Below, piece by piece: positions 56,270 through 64,000 of a stretch of DNA of 64,000 nt (the first letter of the stretch is position 1; every line of letters starts with the position of its first letter). Source of the stretch: Marinicella gelatinilytica. GTDB lineage: Bacteria; Pseudomonadota; Gammaproteobacteria; Xanthomonadales; Marinicellaceae. The stretch is taken from NCBI RefSeq assembly GCF_026410405.1, contig NZ_JAPMLN010000011.1, forward strand, positions 39,627 to 103,626, written 5' to 3'. The notes below the pieces were generated by a model that saw nothing but the letters and a program-made list of their open reading frames with translations, was not told the origin of the DNA and ran no database searches. Both the position numbers and the translations under genes were made by a program.

Positions 56270-59125
56270 ATGGAATATACCGATCAGCAACCACAAAACA
56301 TGCCGCCGCACTCAGAGCATATAGATAAAACCACCAGCGAAACACAAACCACAAGCCGCTACCGCGTTATCCGCCGCAATGGTCAAACCACCAACTTTGA
56401 TTTAAGTAAAATCAAAGTCGCTGTAACTAAGGCCTTTTTATCGGTGGAGGGTGGCCAAGCCGCAGCTTCTTCTCGTATCCGTGAAACCGTTGAACGACTC
56501 AGCGAAGAGGTTTTTGAATCGCTGTTTAGACGCATGGATGACGGTGGTACGGTCCATATTGAAGACATTCAAGATCAGGTGGAATTAGCCATGATGCGGG
56601 CTGGTGAGCATAAAGCGGCACGAAATTATGTTCTGTATCGTGAGAAGCAAGCAGAAAAACGCGCCAAAGCCACCGCCAAAACAGATAAAAACAAACCGGC
56701 GGTTGAAGATGTGTTACATGTGATTTCTGACAGCGGCGAAAAACAGCCTTTGGATATGTCGCGCTTAGAAACAGTAATTAGCGAAGCCACTCGCGGTTTA
56801 AAAGGCGTACAAAAGGAACAAGTTTTAAAAGGTTTACGGCGTAATTTGTTTGATGGTATGGCCGCCAAAGATGTCAATGCGGCGCTGGTGATGACGGCGC
56901 GAGGCTTAATTGAAAAAGATCCGAATTATTCGTACGTAAGTGCCCGTTTATTAATGGATGGTATTCGCCGCGAAGCCCTGTCGTTTATTTACGGCGAGAC
57001 CTATGAAGCCACCCAAAAAGACATGCAGGAAGACTACCCGGTGTATTTTAAAAAGTATTTACAACGCGGCATCGACTTAAACTTAATAGACCCGGAATTG
57101 GGACGATATGATTTAGATAAACTGGTTTCAGCGCTTAAACCAGAACGCGATAAACGCTTTACCTATTTAGGTTTACAGACATTGTATGACCGCTACTTTA
57201 TTCATGTCGGAAAAACCCGGATTGAATTGCCGCAAGCCTTTTTTATGCGGGTGGCCATGGGTCTGGCCATTAATGAAGTGGACCGTGAAGAGCGCGCCAT
57301 TGAGTTTTATGATTTGCTGAGTTCATTTGATTTTATGAGTTCAACACCGACTTTATTTAACTCAGGCACGTTACGACCACAATTATCCAGTTGTTACTTA
57401 ACCACCGTACCCGATGATTTGGATGGCATATTTAGCGCCATAAAAGACGATGCCCTATTGAGTAAATATGCCGGTGGTTTAGGCAATGACTGGACCCGGG
57501 TGCGGGCATTGGGTGCGCATATTAAAGGCACCAACGGCGAATCCCAGGGGGTGGTGCCGTTTCTAAAAGTCGCCAATGACACCGCGGTTGCCGTTAACCA
57601 GGGCGGTAAACGCAAAGGCGCCATGTGTGCTTACTTAGAAAGCTGGCACATGGACATCGAAGAGTTTTTAGAGCTGCGCAAAAACACCGGTGATGATCGC
57701 CGCCGCACCCACGACATGAATACCGCCAATTGGGTGCCGGACTTGTTTATGGAGCGGGTGGCCTTGGATGAATCATGGACCTTGTTTTCACCGGAAGAAG
57801 TGCCGGAATTACATGATTTATACGGTCAAGCCTTTAAAGAACGCTACCAATATTATGAGCAACAAGCCGAACAAGGCCACATCAATAACTTTAAAGTCGT
57901 CAGAGCCGTGGATTTATGGCGCAAAATGTTGGGTATGCTGTTTGAAACCGGTCATCCATGGATTACCTTTAAAGACCCCTGTAATATTCGCTCACCACAA
58001 CAACATGCCGGTGTGGTGCACAGCTCAAATTTATGTACAGAAATCACTTTAAATACCTCTGATGAGGAAATCGCTGTGTGTAATCTGGGCTCGGTTAATC
58101 TGCCCCAGCACATCTCAGCGGATGGTATTGATTATAGCAAATTAGAAAAAACCATTACCACGGCGATGCGCATGCTGGACAATGTCATTGATTATAATTT
58201 CTATTCTGTACCACAGGCACGCCGTTCTAATTTACGGCACCGGCCGGTTGGTTTGGGTTTAATGGGCTTCCAGGATGCGTTGTTTAAAATGGATTTGGCC
58301 TATGCCAGCGAAGCCGCGATTGAATTCGCCGATGAAAGTATGGAAGCCGTGTCCTATTACGCCATTCAGGCCTCCAGTGATTTGGCCGAAGAACGTGGCA
58401 GTTATGCCAGTTACGATGGGTCACTGTGGTCACAGGGTATTTTACCGATCGATTCCATTGCCTTATTGAAACAGCAACGCGGAAAGTTCTTGGTGCAAGA
58501 TGAGTCCATGCGAATGGACTGGAATGGATTGCGTGAAAAAGTTAAACATCAGGGTATGCGTAATTCCAACACCATGGCCATCGCACCCACCGCCACCATT
58601 TCTAACATTTGTGGCGTGTCACAATCAGTGGAGCCGGTGTTTCAAAACCTGTTTGTTAAATCCAATCTATCCGGTGAATTTACAGTCATCAACGCGCAAC
58701 TTGTGGACGATTTAAAAGCCCTGGATTTATGGGATGATGTGATGCTCAATGATCTGAAATATTTTGAAGGCAGTGTGCGTCAAATTGACCGCATTCCGGA
58801 TAATTTAAAAAGCAAATATGCCACCGCTTTTGAACTTGATCCCAGGTGGTTGGTGGAAGCCGCCTCGCGTCGCCAGAAATGGATCGATCAGGGCCAGTCT
58901 TTAAACCTTTATATGCTCGATCCATCGGGCAAAAAAATGGATGATTTATATAAACTGGCTTGGGTCCGGGGTTTAAAAACCACCTACTACTTACGCTCCA
59001 TGGGCGCCACCCACATGGAAAAAAGTGTGGAATCCAGCTCTAACCAAACAACCAACACCGTACCGGGTTCACAAGCCCCCAGCGCCTGCTCGATTTTAGA
59101 GCCGGATTGTGATGCCTGTCAGTAA
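56270..59125 (+). CDS. nrdA: ribonucleoside-diphosphate reductase subunit alpha
   Basis: A 951-residue class I large subunit. It has two N-terminal ATP-cone domains (about 30-130 and 150-240), so it is longer than E. coli NrdA (761). The catalytic barrel follows, with active-site cysteines in QLSSCYLTTV and EIAVCNLGSVN and the NLCTEITLN loop. The C-terminal pair is in EPDCDACQ. The tandem cones suggest complex dATP control. It is followed 21 bp later by nrdB. Confidence 0.95.
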   Translation: MEYTDQQPQNMPPHSEHIDKTTSETQTTSRYRVIRRNGQTTNFDLSKIKVAVTKAFLSVEGGQAAASSRIRETVERLSEEVFESLFRRMDDGGTVHIEDIQDQVELAMMRAGEHKAARNYVLYREKQAEKRAKATAKTDKNKPAVEDVLHVISDSGEKQPLDMSRLETVISEATRGLKGVQKEQVLKGLRRNLFDGMAAKDVNAALVMTARGLIEKDPNYSYVSARLLMDGIRREALSFIYGETYEATQKDMQEDYPVYFKKYLQRGIDLNLIDPELGRYDLDKLVSALKPERDKRFTYLGLQTLYDRYFIHVGKTRIELPQAFFMRVAMGLAINEVDREERAIEFYDLLSSFDFMSSTPTLFNSGTLRPQLSSCYLTTVPDDLDGIFSAIKDDALLSKYAGGLGNDWTRVRALGAHIKGTNGESQGVVPFLKVANDTAVAVNQGGKRKGAMCAYLESWHMDIEEFLELRKNTGDDRRRTHDMNTANWVPDLFMERVALDESWTLFSPEEVPELHDLYGQAFKERYQYYEQQAEQGHINNFKVVRAVDLWRKMLGMLFETGHPWITFKDPCNIRSPQQHAGVVHSSNLCTEITLNTSDEEIAVCNLGSVNLPQHISADGIDYSKLEKTITTAMRMLDNVIDYNFYSVPQARRSNLRHRPVGLGLMGFQDALFKMDLAYASEAAIEFADESMEAVSYYAIQASSDLAEERGSYASYDGSLWSQGILPIDSIALLKQQRGKFLVQDESMRMDWNGLREKVKHQGMRNSNTMAIAPTATISNICGVSQSVEPVFQNLFVKSNLSGEFTVINAQLVDDLKALDLWDDVMLNDLKYFEGSVRQIDRIPDNLKSKYATAFELDPRWLVEAASRRQKWIDQGQSLNLYMLDPSGKKMDDLYKLAWVRGLKTTYYLRSMGATHMEKSVESSSNQTTNTVPGSQAPSACSILEPDCDACQ

Positions 59126-59146
59126 ACATTTAATGAGGAGAGAACA

Positions 59147-60322
59147 ATGAATTGGGACGATCCCTTAGGATTAAATCAACACAATGACACAAAGCCGATG
59201 CCACCGGAAAGTGCATCGCCTGAAAATGAATCTATCGACGCAGAGCCAGAAAGTAGTAATACCCGCGTTATTGAAGGCGTCACCGGTGAATATCGGATGG
59301 AAATCGGCGAAAATAACTTTGCACCGGTGCGCGCAGAAGACAAACGCATTGTCAACGGTATGGCCGATATTAACCAACTGGCACCCTTCAAATACCCATG
59401 GGCATGGAAATATTTTTTAAATGCCAATAAAAATCATTGGACGCCCCTGGACATTAATATGACCCAGGATGTCCATGACTATCACAAAAAACTCACCGAC
59501 GACGAGAAACACGTTTATCAAAATGTGTTGTCTTATCTGACCACCTCCGATATTTTAGCGATGCGCAACATTGGCCTTGCGGTGATGGAAAAAATGGCGG
59601 CACCTGAATTACAGATTTATCAGGCACGTCAGGTGTACGAAGAAGCCCTGCATACCTGGACTTATCAGCATTGCATTGAAACCATTGGCCTCGACCAAAG
59701 TGAAATTTATAACCGCTATCGGGTGGTGCCGGAAATCAACCAAAAGATTCAAGTGGCCAATCGCCGTCTGAATTCCGTGATGCGGCCGGACATTGACTTA
59801 CGCGACCGTGATGAATTACACAACTTTACCCTGTCGTATATGTTTTTTGCCGCAATTTTTGAAGGTTGTTGGTTTTATAATGGCTTCAGCCCAATTTTCG
59901 CGTTGCAGCGCCGCGGTTTGATGAAAGGCACCGCCGAACAGCTCCAGTACATCATGCGCGATGAAGTGATGCACTGTTCATTCGGTATTCGCGTGGTTAA
60001 GCAAATGATTGAAGAAAACGACATTAAACTCGATCCGGCCGCGGTTAAACATATGTGGGAAGAATCCGAAGCCGCCGAAAAAATCTACGCCGGTTACATT
60101 CTCAAACGCCCCATCCTCGGCTACACCGCCGAAGACCATTGCGAACAATTCAGATACATCGCCAACCGCCGCGCCCGCTCGTTAGGCATCGACGAACCAT
60201 TCCCAGGTGCAAAATGCACCCTGCCCTGGCTCGATGAACAAACCAACTTACGCAAAGAAAAGAATTTCTTCGAAACCCGGGTCACTGAATACCAAACCGG
60301 TGGGGCGTTGAGTTGGGATTAA
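59147..60322 (+). CDS. nrdB: ribonucleoside-diphosphate reductase subunit beta
   Basis: A 391-residue radical-generating subunit. Its diiron and tyrosyl residues fit class Ia: EEALHTWTYQH has the Glu, His and Tyr at the E. coli Glu115/His118/Tyr122 spacing. MRDEVMHCSFG supplies the later Glu and His ligands. The first 65 residues are a polar, probably flexible extension. A GAGGAGAGAACA ribosome site sets the start. A terminator follows. Confidence 0.95.
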   Translation: MNWDDPLGLNQHNDTKPMPPESASPENESIDAEPESSNTRVIEGVTGEYRMEIGENNFAPVRAEDKRIVNGMADINQLAPFKYPWAWKYFLNANKNHWTPLDINMTQDVHDYHKKLTDDEKHVYQNVLSYLTTSDILAMRNIGLAVMEKMAAPELQIYQARQVYEEALHTWTYQHCIETIGLDQSEIYNRYRVVPEINQKIQVANRRLNSVMRPDIDLRDRDELHNFTLSYMFFAAIFEGCWFYNGFSPIFALQRRGLMKGTAEQLQYIMRDEVMHCSFGIRVVKQMIEENDIKLDPAAVKHMWEESEAAEKIYAGYILKRPILGYTAEDHCEQFRYIANRRARSLGIDEPFPGAKCTLPWLDEQTNLRKEKNFFETRVTEYQTGGALSWD

Positions 60323-60340
60323 AAAGCACATAAAAATTCA

Positions 60341-60368
60341 AGGCCGTTATATCCGATAACGGCCTTTT
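60341..60368 (+). terminator. terminator after nrdB
   Basis: AGGCCGTTAT and ATAACGGCCT form a stem around a short loop, followed by TTTTTGTC. It lies about 20 bp after the nrdB stop. Confidence 0.85.
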
Positions 60369-60389
60369 TGTCTTTCAGATTTTAAAAGC

Positions 60390-60427
60390 AAGGTAGGTTG
60401 GACTGAGTATCGCGCTGCCCAACACCA
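60390..60427 (+). repeat. GTAGGTTGG-type intergenic repeat, copy A
   Basis: The sequence AAGGTAGGTTGGACTGAGTA continues with a CGCGCTGCCCAACACCA end. It pairs in inverted orientation with copy B at 60510-60550 and matches copy C at 61670-61708. Confidence 0.75.
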
Positions 60428-60509
60428 CAAGCTTCAATTACACCATAATGTTCAATTTATAGAATCAACAATCAGCCCTAAAAACAAATAATTTCGTTAA
60501 ATCAACCAT

Positions 60510-60550
60510 TGATGTTGGGCTTCGCAAGCTCAGCGCTAACCTACCTCGCT
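60510..60550 (-). repeat. GTAGGTTGG-type intergenic repeat, copy B (inverted)
   Basis: On the minus strand it reads AGCGAGGTAGGTTAGCGCTG and then AGCTTGCGAAGCCCAACATCA. It faces copy A across about 80 bp. Confidence 0.75.
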
Positions 60551-60626
60551 AACATTTCATAGACCACAGTTGTATTGCCAAAATCAGTGAACCTTCTATT
60601 CCAATGGCGCTCGCCTTGAATGTAGG

Positions 60627-61571
60627 TTATTCCCTTATTGAGGTTGAAACGCCATCTTCTCCTGAGTTAATTTCGTGGGTCGTTGGTTGGTTTATAGTTA
60701 CTTCTGGTATTTTTATTATGGCTTCTTTTAAGCCCTTATTAATAGCCTTGTAAAATAAATCGAAGTGATAAGCGTTTTTTGATTTGATGTTAAGTAATCT
60801 GACTTTAATAGTGTCAGTTAAGCTCCAATAAGCGTTACATATGGATTTATCGCCAATATTATGTAAGGGCATAAAAATTTCATGAGGATCAGGATTGCCG
60901 TACAAATCACAACTAATGCTGATATATTCATCATTTTCGAATTTGTTTTTTATAAATCCGCGAACTCTTCTTCGATCTTTGTTGTAAAAAATAATCAGGT
61001 TTTGTTTAGGGATGTCGTTGATTTGTTCGGCATTATCTAACCATTTTTTAATTGGATCTCTGGAAACAGGTAAGCCATTACTGTGTAAATTAACATGAAA
61101 TCCTATTGTTCCTCGGTCTTTAAAATCACCTTGCCACCAGATTCCATCGTAGTTTTTTTGACCTAAGTTAACTCCAAAATATAAGCTGTACTCCTGAAAG
61201 TTAATTGAATCATCTGGGTTATACCCCACCTTGTATGAGCCTGTGGGTTTTACAGTGCAAGGAAATTCGAAAACATAGCCCGCAAAGTTGACAGTCATGA
61301 AATCATTTGATGATTTAGTAACGCCTTTACATTTACTTCGGTTAGCATCAGGAAAAGCTGAACCAACTCTTTTTAATCCATCATTTGGCGGGCTGTAATC
61401 ACTTGTAGCGGCTTTGTAAAAATCATTAAAGAAGGAGCTGATTGGTTTATTTGTTGTTCTATCTATTTCCGTTGGCCAAGTCTGAGTTTTATTACTCACA
61501 TAGTGCTCACTTATCAATGTGAAAATGACAAACAACAATATGCTCGAAATAATTAAAACTGACTTTTTCAC
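60627..61571 (-). CDS. membrane-anchored protein of unknown function in a repeat-flanked island
   Basis: A 314-residue protein with an N-terminal membrane anchor or signal (about 4-22). The exported body is polar, with four cysteines (SKCKG, FPCTV, ISCDLYG, SICNAYW). I recognise no family. Its DNA is richer in A and T than its neighbours. It is bracketed by copies of the GTAGGTTGG intergenic repeat, and no ribosome site is strong. It looks like accessory or recently gained DNA. The start at 61571 puts the anchor at the N-terminus. Confidence 0.6.
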   Translation of the reverse strand: MKKSVLIISSILLFVIFTLISEHYVSNKTQTWPTEIDRTTNKPISSFFNDFYKAATSDYSPPNDGLKRVGSAFPDANRSKCKGVTKSSNDFMTVNFAGYVFEFPCTVKPTGSYKVGYNPDDSINFQEYSLYFGVNLGQKNYDGIWWQGDFKDRGTIGFHVNLHSNGLPVSRDPIKKWLDNAEQINDIPKQNLIIFYNKDRRRVRGFIKNKFENDEYISISCDLYGNPDPHEIFMPLHNIGDKSICNAYWSLTDTIKVRLLNIKSKNAYHFDLFYKAINKGLKEAIIKIPEVTINQPTTHEINSGEDGVSTSIRE

Positions 61572-61669
61572 TTAAATGTTAACTTTAGAATCTCAACAAG
61601 TTTAACAAAAGCAAAATTAATAAATGTGATTTTATTAATCCATATTCTTATTTTATGTATCGTGTCAAC

Positions 61670-61708
61670 AAGGTAGGTTGGGCTGAGTAACGCGAAGCCC
61701 AATACCAC
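61670..61708 (+). repeat. GTAGGTTGG-type intergenic repeat, copy C
   Basis: It begins AAGGTAGGTTGGGCTGAGTA and ends CGCGAAGCCCAATACCA. It is the best-preserved copy and lies in the same orientation as copy A, on the other side of the unknown gene. Confidence 0.75.
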
Positions 61709-61803
61709 TTCTGTCCCAACGTTAACAAAATAAACTCCTGTAAGTCACTGTATTCATAACAAAAACCCTCGATTTAGCAAGGGCATCGACTTGAATTGTC
61801 TTA

Positions 61804-61844
61804 AACCACCTAAAATCTCAGTATATTTTAGATTTTAGGTGGTT
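61804..61844. repeat. 15-bp perfect inverted repeat (hairpin)
   Basis: AACCACCTAAAATCT (61804-61818) and AGATTTTAGGTGGTT (61830-61844) are exact reverse complements around an 11-base AT-rich loop. No T-run follows on either strand, so it is not a standard terminator. Confidence 0.8.
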
Positions 61845-61871
61845 GCCAATGTACGTAGGAAAACTTGTTTT

Positions 61872-61894
61872 TGCTCAGCCCAACCTAACTTGCT
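61872..61894 (-). repeat. GTAGGTTGG-type intergenic repeat, copy D (partial, inverted)
   Basis: On the minus strand it reads AGCAAGTTAGGTTGGGCTGA. It holds only the first half of the repeat and faces copy C. Confidence 0.6.
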
Positions 61895-61991
61895 AAAACC
61901 GCAGCTATCGAAGTCGTTGTTCGTTGTTTAATGCGACACATCCATTTCTCTGAGTAAAGTCTAAAAATATATCCCTATAAGCGCACATTAA

Positions 61992-62008
61992 TGCGACATC
62001 GTGTCGCA
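61992..62008. promoter_or_regulatory. candidate RegA/PrrA operator upstream of regBA
   Basis: TGCGACATCGTGTCGCA has 7-bp inverted arms (TGCGACA/TGTCGCA) with a 3-base centre. It fits the GCGNC-spacer-GNCGC form known for RegA/PrrA/ActR sites. A further half site GCGACAC lies at 61934-61940. It is 65 bp before regB, so autoregulation is likely but inferred. Confidence 0.55.
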
Positions 62009-62073
62009 GTGGATGAGGTGGTGGGCTGTTTTGATTATAATGAAGGATTTTCAGTCAAGTCGCCAAGATAGTT

Positions 62074-63228
62074 ATGCTCAACCAATTACTCATATTCCGC
62101 AGCCTCACCGGCCTGGGTCAGTTAATTCTGTTGTGGCTTGGTGATTGGTTGGGGTTTTCAATTGAAAATCCCTGGGTTTGGTTGGTGCCGGTGGTTTATG
62201 TTTTGCTGGTTTATGGCGGGCATTTTTGGTTGTTGGCCAAGCACCGGGGCAAGTGGCTTTTACTGATTGATTTGTTGGTCTGGGTTGTGTTTTTTGCGAT
62301 ATTGAATGGCATTTCAAATCCGTTGATTTGGTGTTTAATGTTGCCGATTATGTTATCGGGCATCAGTCAAAGCATCGGCTTTACCTGGGTCATCACTTTA
62401 TTGAGCAACCTCAGTTATGTGGTGCTATGGGCGCTGACCCCGATGACCAATACCGGTATGCACAGCGCACATGAGCCGTTTAATGCCCATGTTTTGGGTA
62501 TGTGGGTTGGTTTTGTTTTGATTTCGAGTTTGTTGACTTATATCACCACTCAAATGATGAAAACCATTCATGATAAAAACCACCAATTATTGACCATTGA
62601 ACAACAGCGTGCTGAAGATCAGCACATCATGACCATGGCCACCATGGCCACCGGACTGGCTCATGAACTGGGCACACCGCTGAACAGCATAAAATTACTG
62701 GCCGCTGAATTGGCTTCGCCGGATCTTACAGCGAAGGACAGACAGGCCGATTTAAAGGTGATTGATGAGCAAGTACAACGCTGTCAGGGCATCATCCGTG
62801 AAATGGTTGAGTTGGCCAATGATCCGAATTATTTAAATTCCCACATCACCGATTTAGGATTACTTTTGCATGATATTAAAGACCGTTTCTGTGACAACCA
62901 TCGGCAAGTTCGTGTCAGGATTGATGGCGATTGCCAGCAGCCTGTGATGACTGACGCTTTATTGGAACTGGCGATATTAAATGTGCTTAATAATTCAGCT
63001 GCGGCACAGGCTGAGCACATTACCATCCGGGTCGAACCACAGGTGAATCAAATACAGTTGAGCATTCGTGATAATGGTCTCGGAGAGCAGTTTAATCCAA
63101 CCTCCGGCTTAGGTATTGGTCTTAAACTAAGTCGCCGAATTTTGCGCTCAGCGGGTGGCAGTTTACGTTTTCAACGGCACCCAAGCGGTGCAGAAACCAC
63201 CATCACTTTAGCTCGGATGCCGTCATGA
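62074..63228 (+). CDS. regB: redox-sensing histidine kinase, RegB/PrrB type
   Basis: A 384-residue membrane kinase with about six membrane helices in the first 170 residues. The quinone-site-like motif is NGISNPLIWCLMLPI. The H-box is TGLAHELGTPLNSIKLLAAELA, the RegB-type HELGTP signature. The ATPase domain has NVLNNSAAAQAEH and SGLGIGLKLSRRIL. RegB senses the quinone pool and phosphorylates RegA. It overlaps regA by 4 bp (ATGA). Confidence 0.85.
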   Translation: MLNQLLIFRSLTGLGQLILLWLGDWLGFSIENPWVWLVPVVYVLLVYGGHFWLLAKHRGKWLLLIDLLVWVVFFAILNGISNPLIWCLMLPIMLSGISQSIGFTWVITLLSNLSYVVLWALTPMTNTGMHSAHEPFNAHVLGMWVGFVLISSLLTYITTQMMKTIHDKNHQLLTIEQQRAEDQHIMTMATMATGLAHELGTPLNSIKLLAAELASPDLTAKDRQADLKVIDEQVQRCQGIIREMVELANDPNYLNSHITDLGLLLHDIKDRFCDNHRQVRVRIDGDCQQPVMTDALLELAILNVLNNSAAAQAEHITIRVEPQVNQIQLSIRDNGLGEQFNPTSGLGIGLKLSRRILRSAGGSLRFQRHPSGAETTITLARMPS

Positions 63229-63743
63229 AAACCCTGTTGATTGTCGATGATGATCAGGTGCTGAGAGCCACGTTAAAACGGGTTATGAGCCGTTATCATC
63301 ATGTTTATGAAGCCGCCGACAGTCACAGTGCACTCGCAATCTGTAAACAGCACCGTATTCATCGGGCTTTGGTGGACTTAAAACTGGGTGAGGAATCGGG
63401 CTTGGTGTTAACCGCGGATTTGTTAAATCATGACCCGACCATGCATATTGTGGTGATGACCGGTTACGCCTCTATTGCCACCGCCATTAATGCCATTAAA
63501 TTGGGCGCAATCAATTACCTCACTAAACCGGTCAGCACCGAAGAGATTCTCTATGCCTTCAACGAAACCAGACCCGGCACCGACATTGACAACCAAACCA
63601 TGTCCCCAAAACGCCTCGAATGGGAGCATATTCAACGGGTTCTGCAAGACCATAACGGCAACATAACCCAAACCGCCAAGGCCCTGAATATGCACCGCCG
63701 AACCCTACAAAGAAAATTACAAAAAAAACCGGTATCAGAATAA
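63225..63743 (+). CDS. regA: response regulator, RegA/PrrA/ActR type
   Basis: A 172-residue regulator. The receiver has DDDQ near residue 9, the phospho-aspartate in RALVDLKLGEESG and the lysine in YLTKPVST. The C-terminal Fis-type helix-turn-helix (ITQTAKALNMHRRTLQRKLQKKPV) is the hallmark of RegA. It controls redox and respiratory genes in other proteobacteria. It is coupled to regB. The upstream palindrome at 61992-62008 is a likely target. Confidence 0.9.
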   Translation: MKTLLIVDDDQVLRATLKRVMSRYHHVYEAADSHSALAICKQHRIHRALVDLKLGEESGLVLTADLLNHDPTMHIVVMTGYASIATAINAIKLGAINYLTKPVSTEEILYAFNETRPGTDIDNQTMSPKRLEWEHIQRVLQDHNGNITQTAKALNMHRRTLQRKLQKKPVSE

Positions 63744-63776
63744 CTGCTATTTTTGGGATTTATCTTGTTGGAGTGG

Positions 63777-63922
63777 TTAAGGCTTGTTCTTTAATCGCTG
63801 TGTATGGAAAGCACGTTTTTGGAAAATACCGCCGGTCAATAACAGCAGCGATCCTAATAATAAATAGTCGAACCTGAAGAATTCACTTCAGCACCAATGA
63901 ACTTGGTGAATAAATTAGACAT
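63777..63922 (-). pseudogene. probable frameshifted small membrane peptide gene
   Basis: From the ATG at 63922 one frame gives MSNLFTKFIGAEVNSSGSTI then YY and a stop. The next frame continues at once with LLLGSLLLLTGGIFQKRAFH and TQRLKNKP before its stop at 63777. Joined, this is a polar head, a Gly/Ser-Gly linker, a membrane helix and a basic tail, like a C-terminal sorting domain or tiny membrane protein. The break lies in a TATTTATTATTA run prone to slippage. No good ribosome site is seen. Confidence 0.4.
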
Positions 63923-63962
63923 TGGCGGGTATTTGTAGTGAATTTATTCAAGGCCCAATAAA

Positions 63963-63994
63963 AAGCCTTCAACAACTTAGCAAAGTTGAAGGCA
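63963..63994 (-). terminator. terminator for a minus-strand gene beyond the window
   Basis: GCCTTCAAC and GTTGAAGGC form a 9-bp stem around an 11-base loop. Read on the minus strand it is followed by TTTTTATTGG. It implies a minus-strand gene ending just right of 64000. Confidence 0.7.
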
Positions 63995-64000
63995 GCGGCT

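Larger units (their letters stand above)
61572..62073. other. intergenic region upstream of regB
   Basis: About 500 bp without a gene. It contains repeat copies C and D, a 15-bp perfect hairpin (61804-61844) and a RegA-type palindrome (61992-62008), each listed separately. The regB promoter should lie in its last 100 bp. Confidence 0.6.

Noticed and set aside
62105..62317. 70-codon minus-strand ORF
   Set aside because: Antisense to regB; proline- and lysine-rich shadow.

Overview
The window is about 64 kb of chromosomal DNA from a gammaproteobacterium with moderately AT-rich DNA. The evidence is the tol-pal-type/ruvCAB block, the rpmH-rnpA-yidC-mnmE and dnaA-dnaN-recF-gyrB blocks around a probable replication origin, BaeSR, Tag, HemE, class Ia NrdAB and RegBA. 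The monothiol glutaredoxin fused to a rhodanese, the near-complete kynurenine pathway and the OPT transporter suggest a Xanthomonadales/Marinicella-like marine lineage. That placement is inference from gene content; no rRNA gene is present.

Layout. 1-4.1 kb (minus): 5' part of a methylated-DNA methyltransferase, a small membrane protein, then an operon of alpha/beta hydrolase, B12-binding radical SAM protein and an ACC deaminase/D-cysteine desulfhydrase-like PLP enzyme. 4.3-7.9 kb: an ABC half-transporter converging on a TPR-GGDEF protein. 8.0-14.8 kb (minus): ruvC-ruvA-ruvB-ybgC-tolQ-tolR-tolA-lipoprotein-tolB-osmC. The lipoprotein is a second copy of the TolA C-terminal domain, and no pal gene follows tolB. 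14.9-16.9 kb: exonuclease III, cytochrome b561 and YceI. 17.1 kb: tRNA-Lys. 17.3-24.8 kb (minus): dnaA-dnaN-recF-gyrB, then a glutaredoxin/HesB-like/rhodanese fusion and a DUF3465 protein. The dnaA-dnaN gap (23.3-23.5 kb) carries two perfect inverted DnaA boxes beside an AT-rich stretch and is the best oriC candidate. 25.1-28.7 kb: rpmH-rnpA-yidC-mnmE without yidD. 28.8-31.3 kb: BaeS-BaeR and a Spy-like periplasmic protein. 31.4-34.6 kb: Tag and a secreted protein, then hemE-Rieske-gtrA on the minus strand.

34.6-38.6 kb is the most disturbed part. It holds a palindrome-rich non-coding stretch, a TPR/beta-propeller secreted protein, a SpoIIAA-like (STAS) gene split by a roughly 232-bp MITE-like insertion, and a long intergenic region with an inverted repeat. 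38.6-49.7 kb: a DUF885 peptidase-like protein, then two transcription units for kynurenine breakdown: ridA-haaO-ACMSD-cyclase and kynU-kmo. They are separated by a DUF748 protein and a large repeat-containing secreted protein. Together they would turn kynurenine into 2-aminomuconate semialdehyde. Tryptophan dioxygenase and the semialdehyde dehydrogenase are not in the window. 49.7-56 kb: upp, an SGNH hydrolase, an OPT transporter with a small partner, an SDR dehydrogenase and a MATE exporter. 56.3-60.3 kb: nrdA-nrdB. 60.3-62.0 kb: a probable accessory island with one unknown gene bracketed by four copies of an intergenic repeat. 62.1-63.7 kb: a RegB/RegA redox two-component system, preceded by a palindrome that fits a RegA/PrrA operator. 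The last 250 bp hold what looks like a frameshifted small membrane gene and a minus-strand terminator.

I see no CRISPR array, prophage, integrase or intact insertion sequence. Most of the window is housekeeping. The best candidates for something new are the TolA-domain lipoprotein, the MITE-split gene, the RegA operator, the three-domain glutaredoxin and the island repeats.
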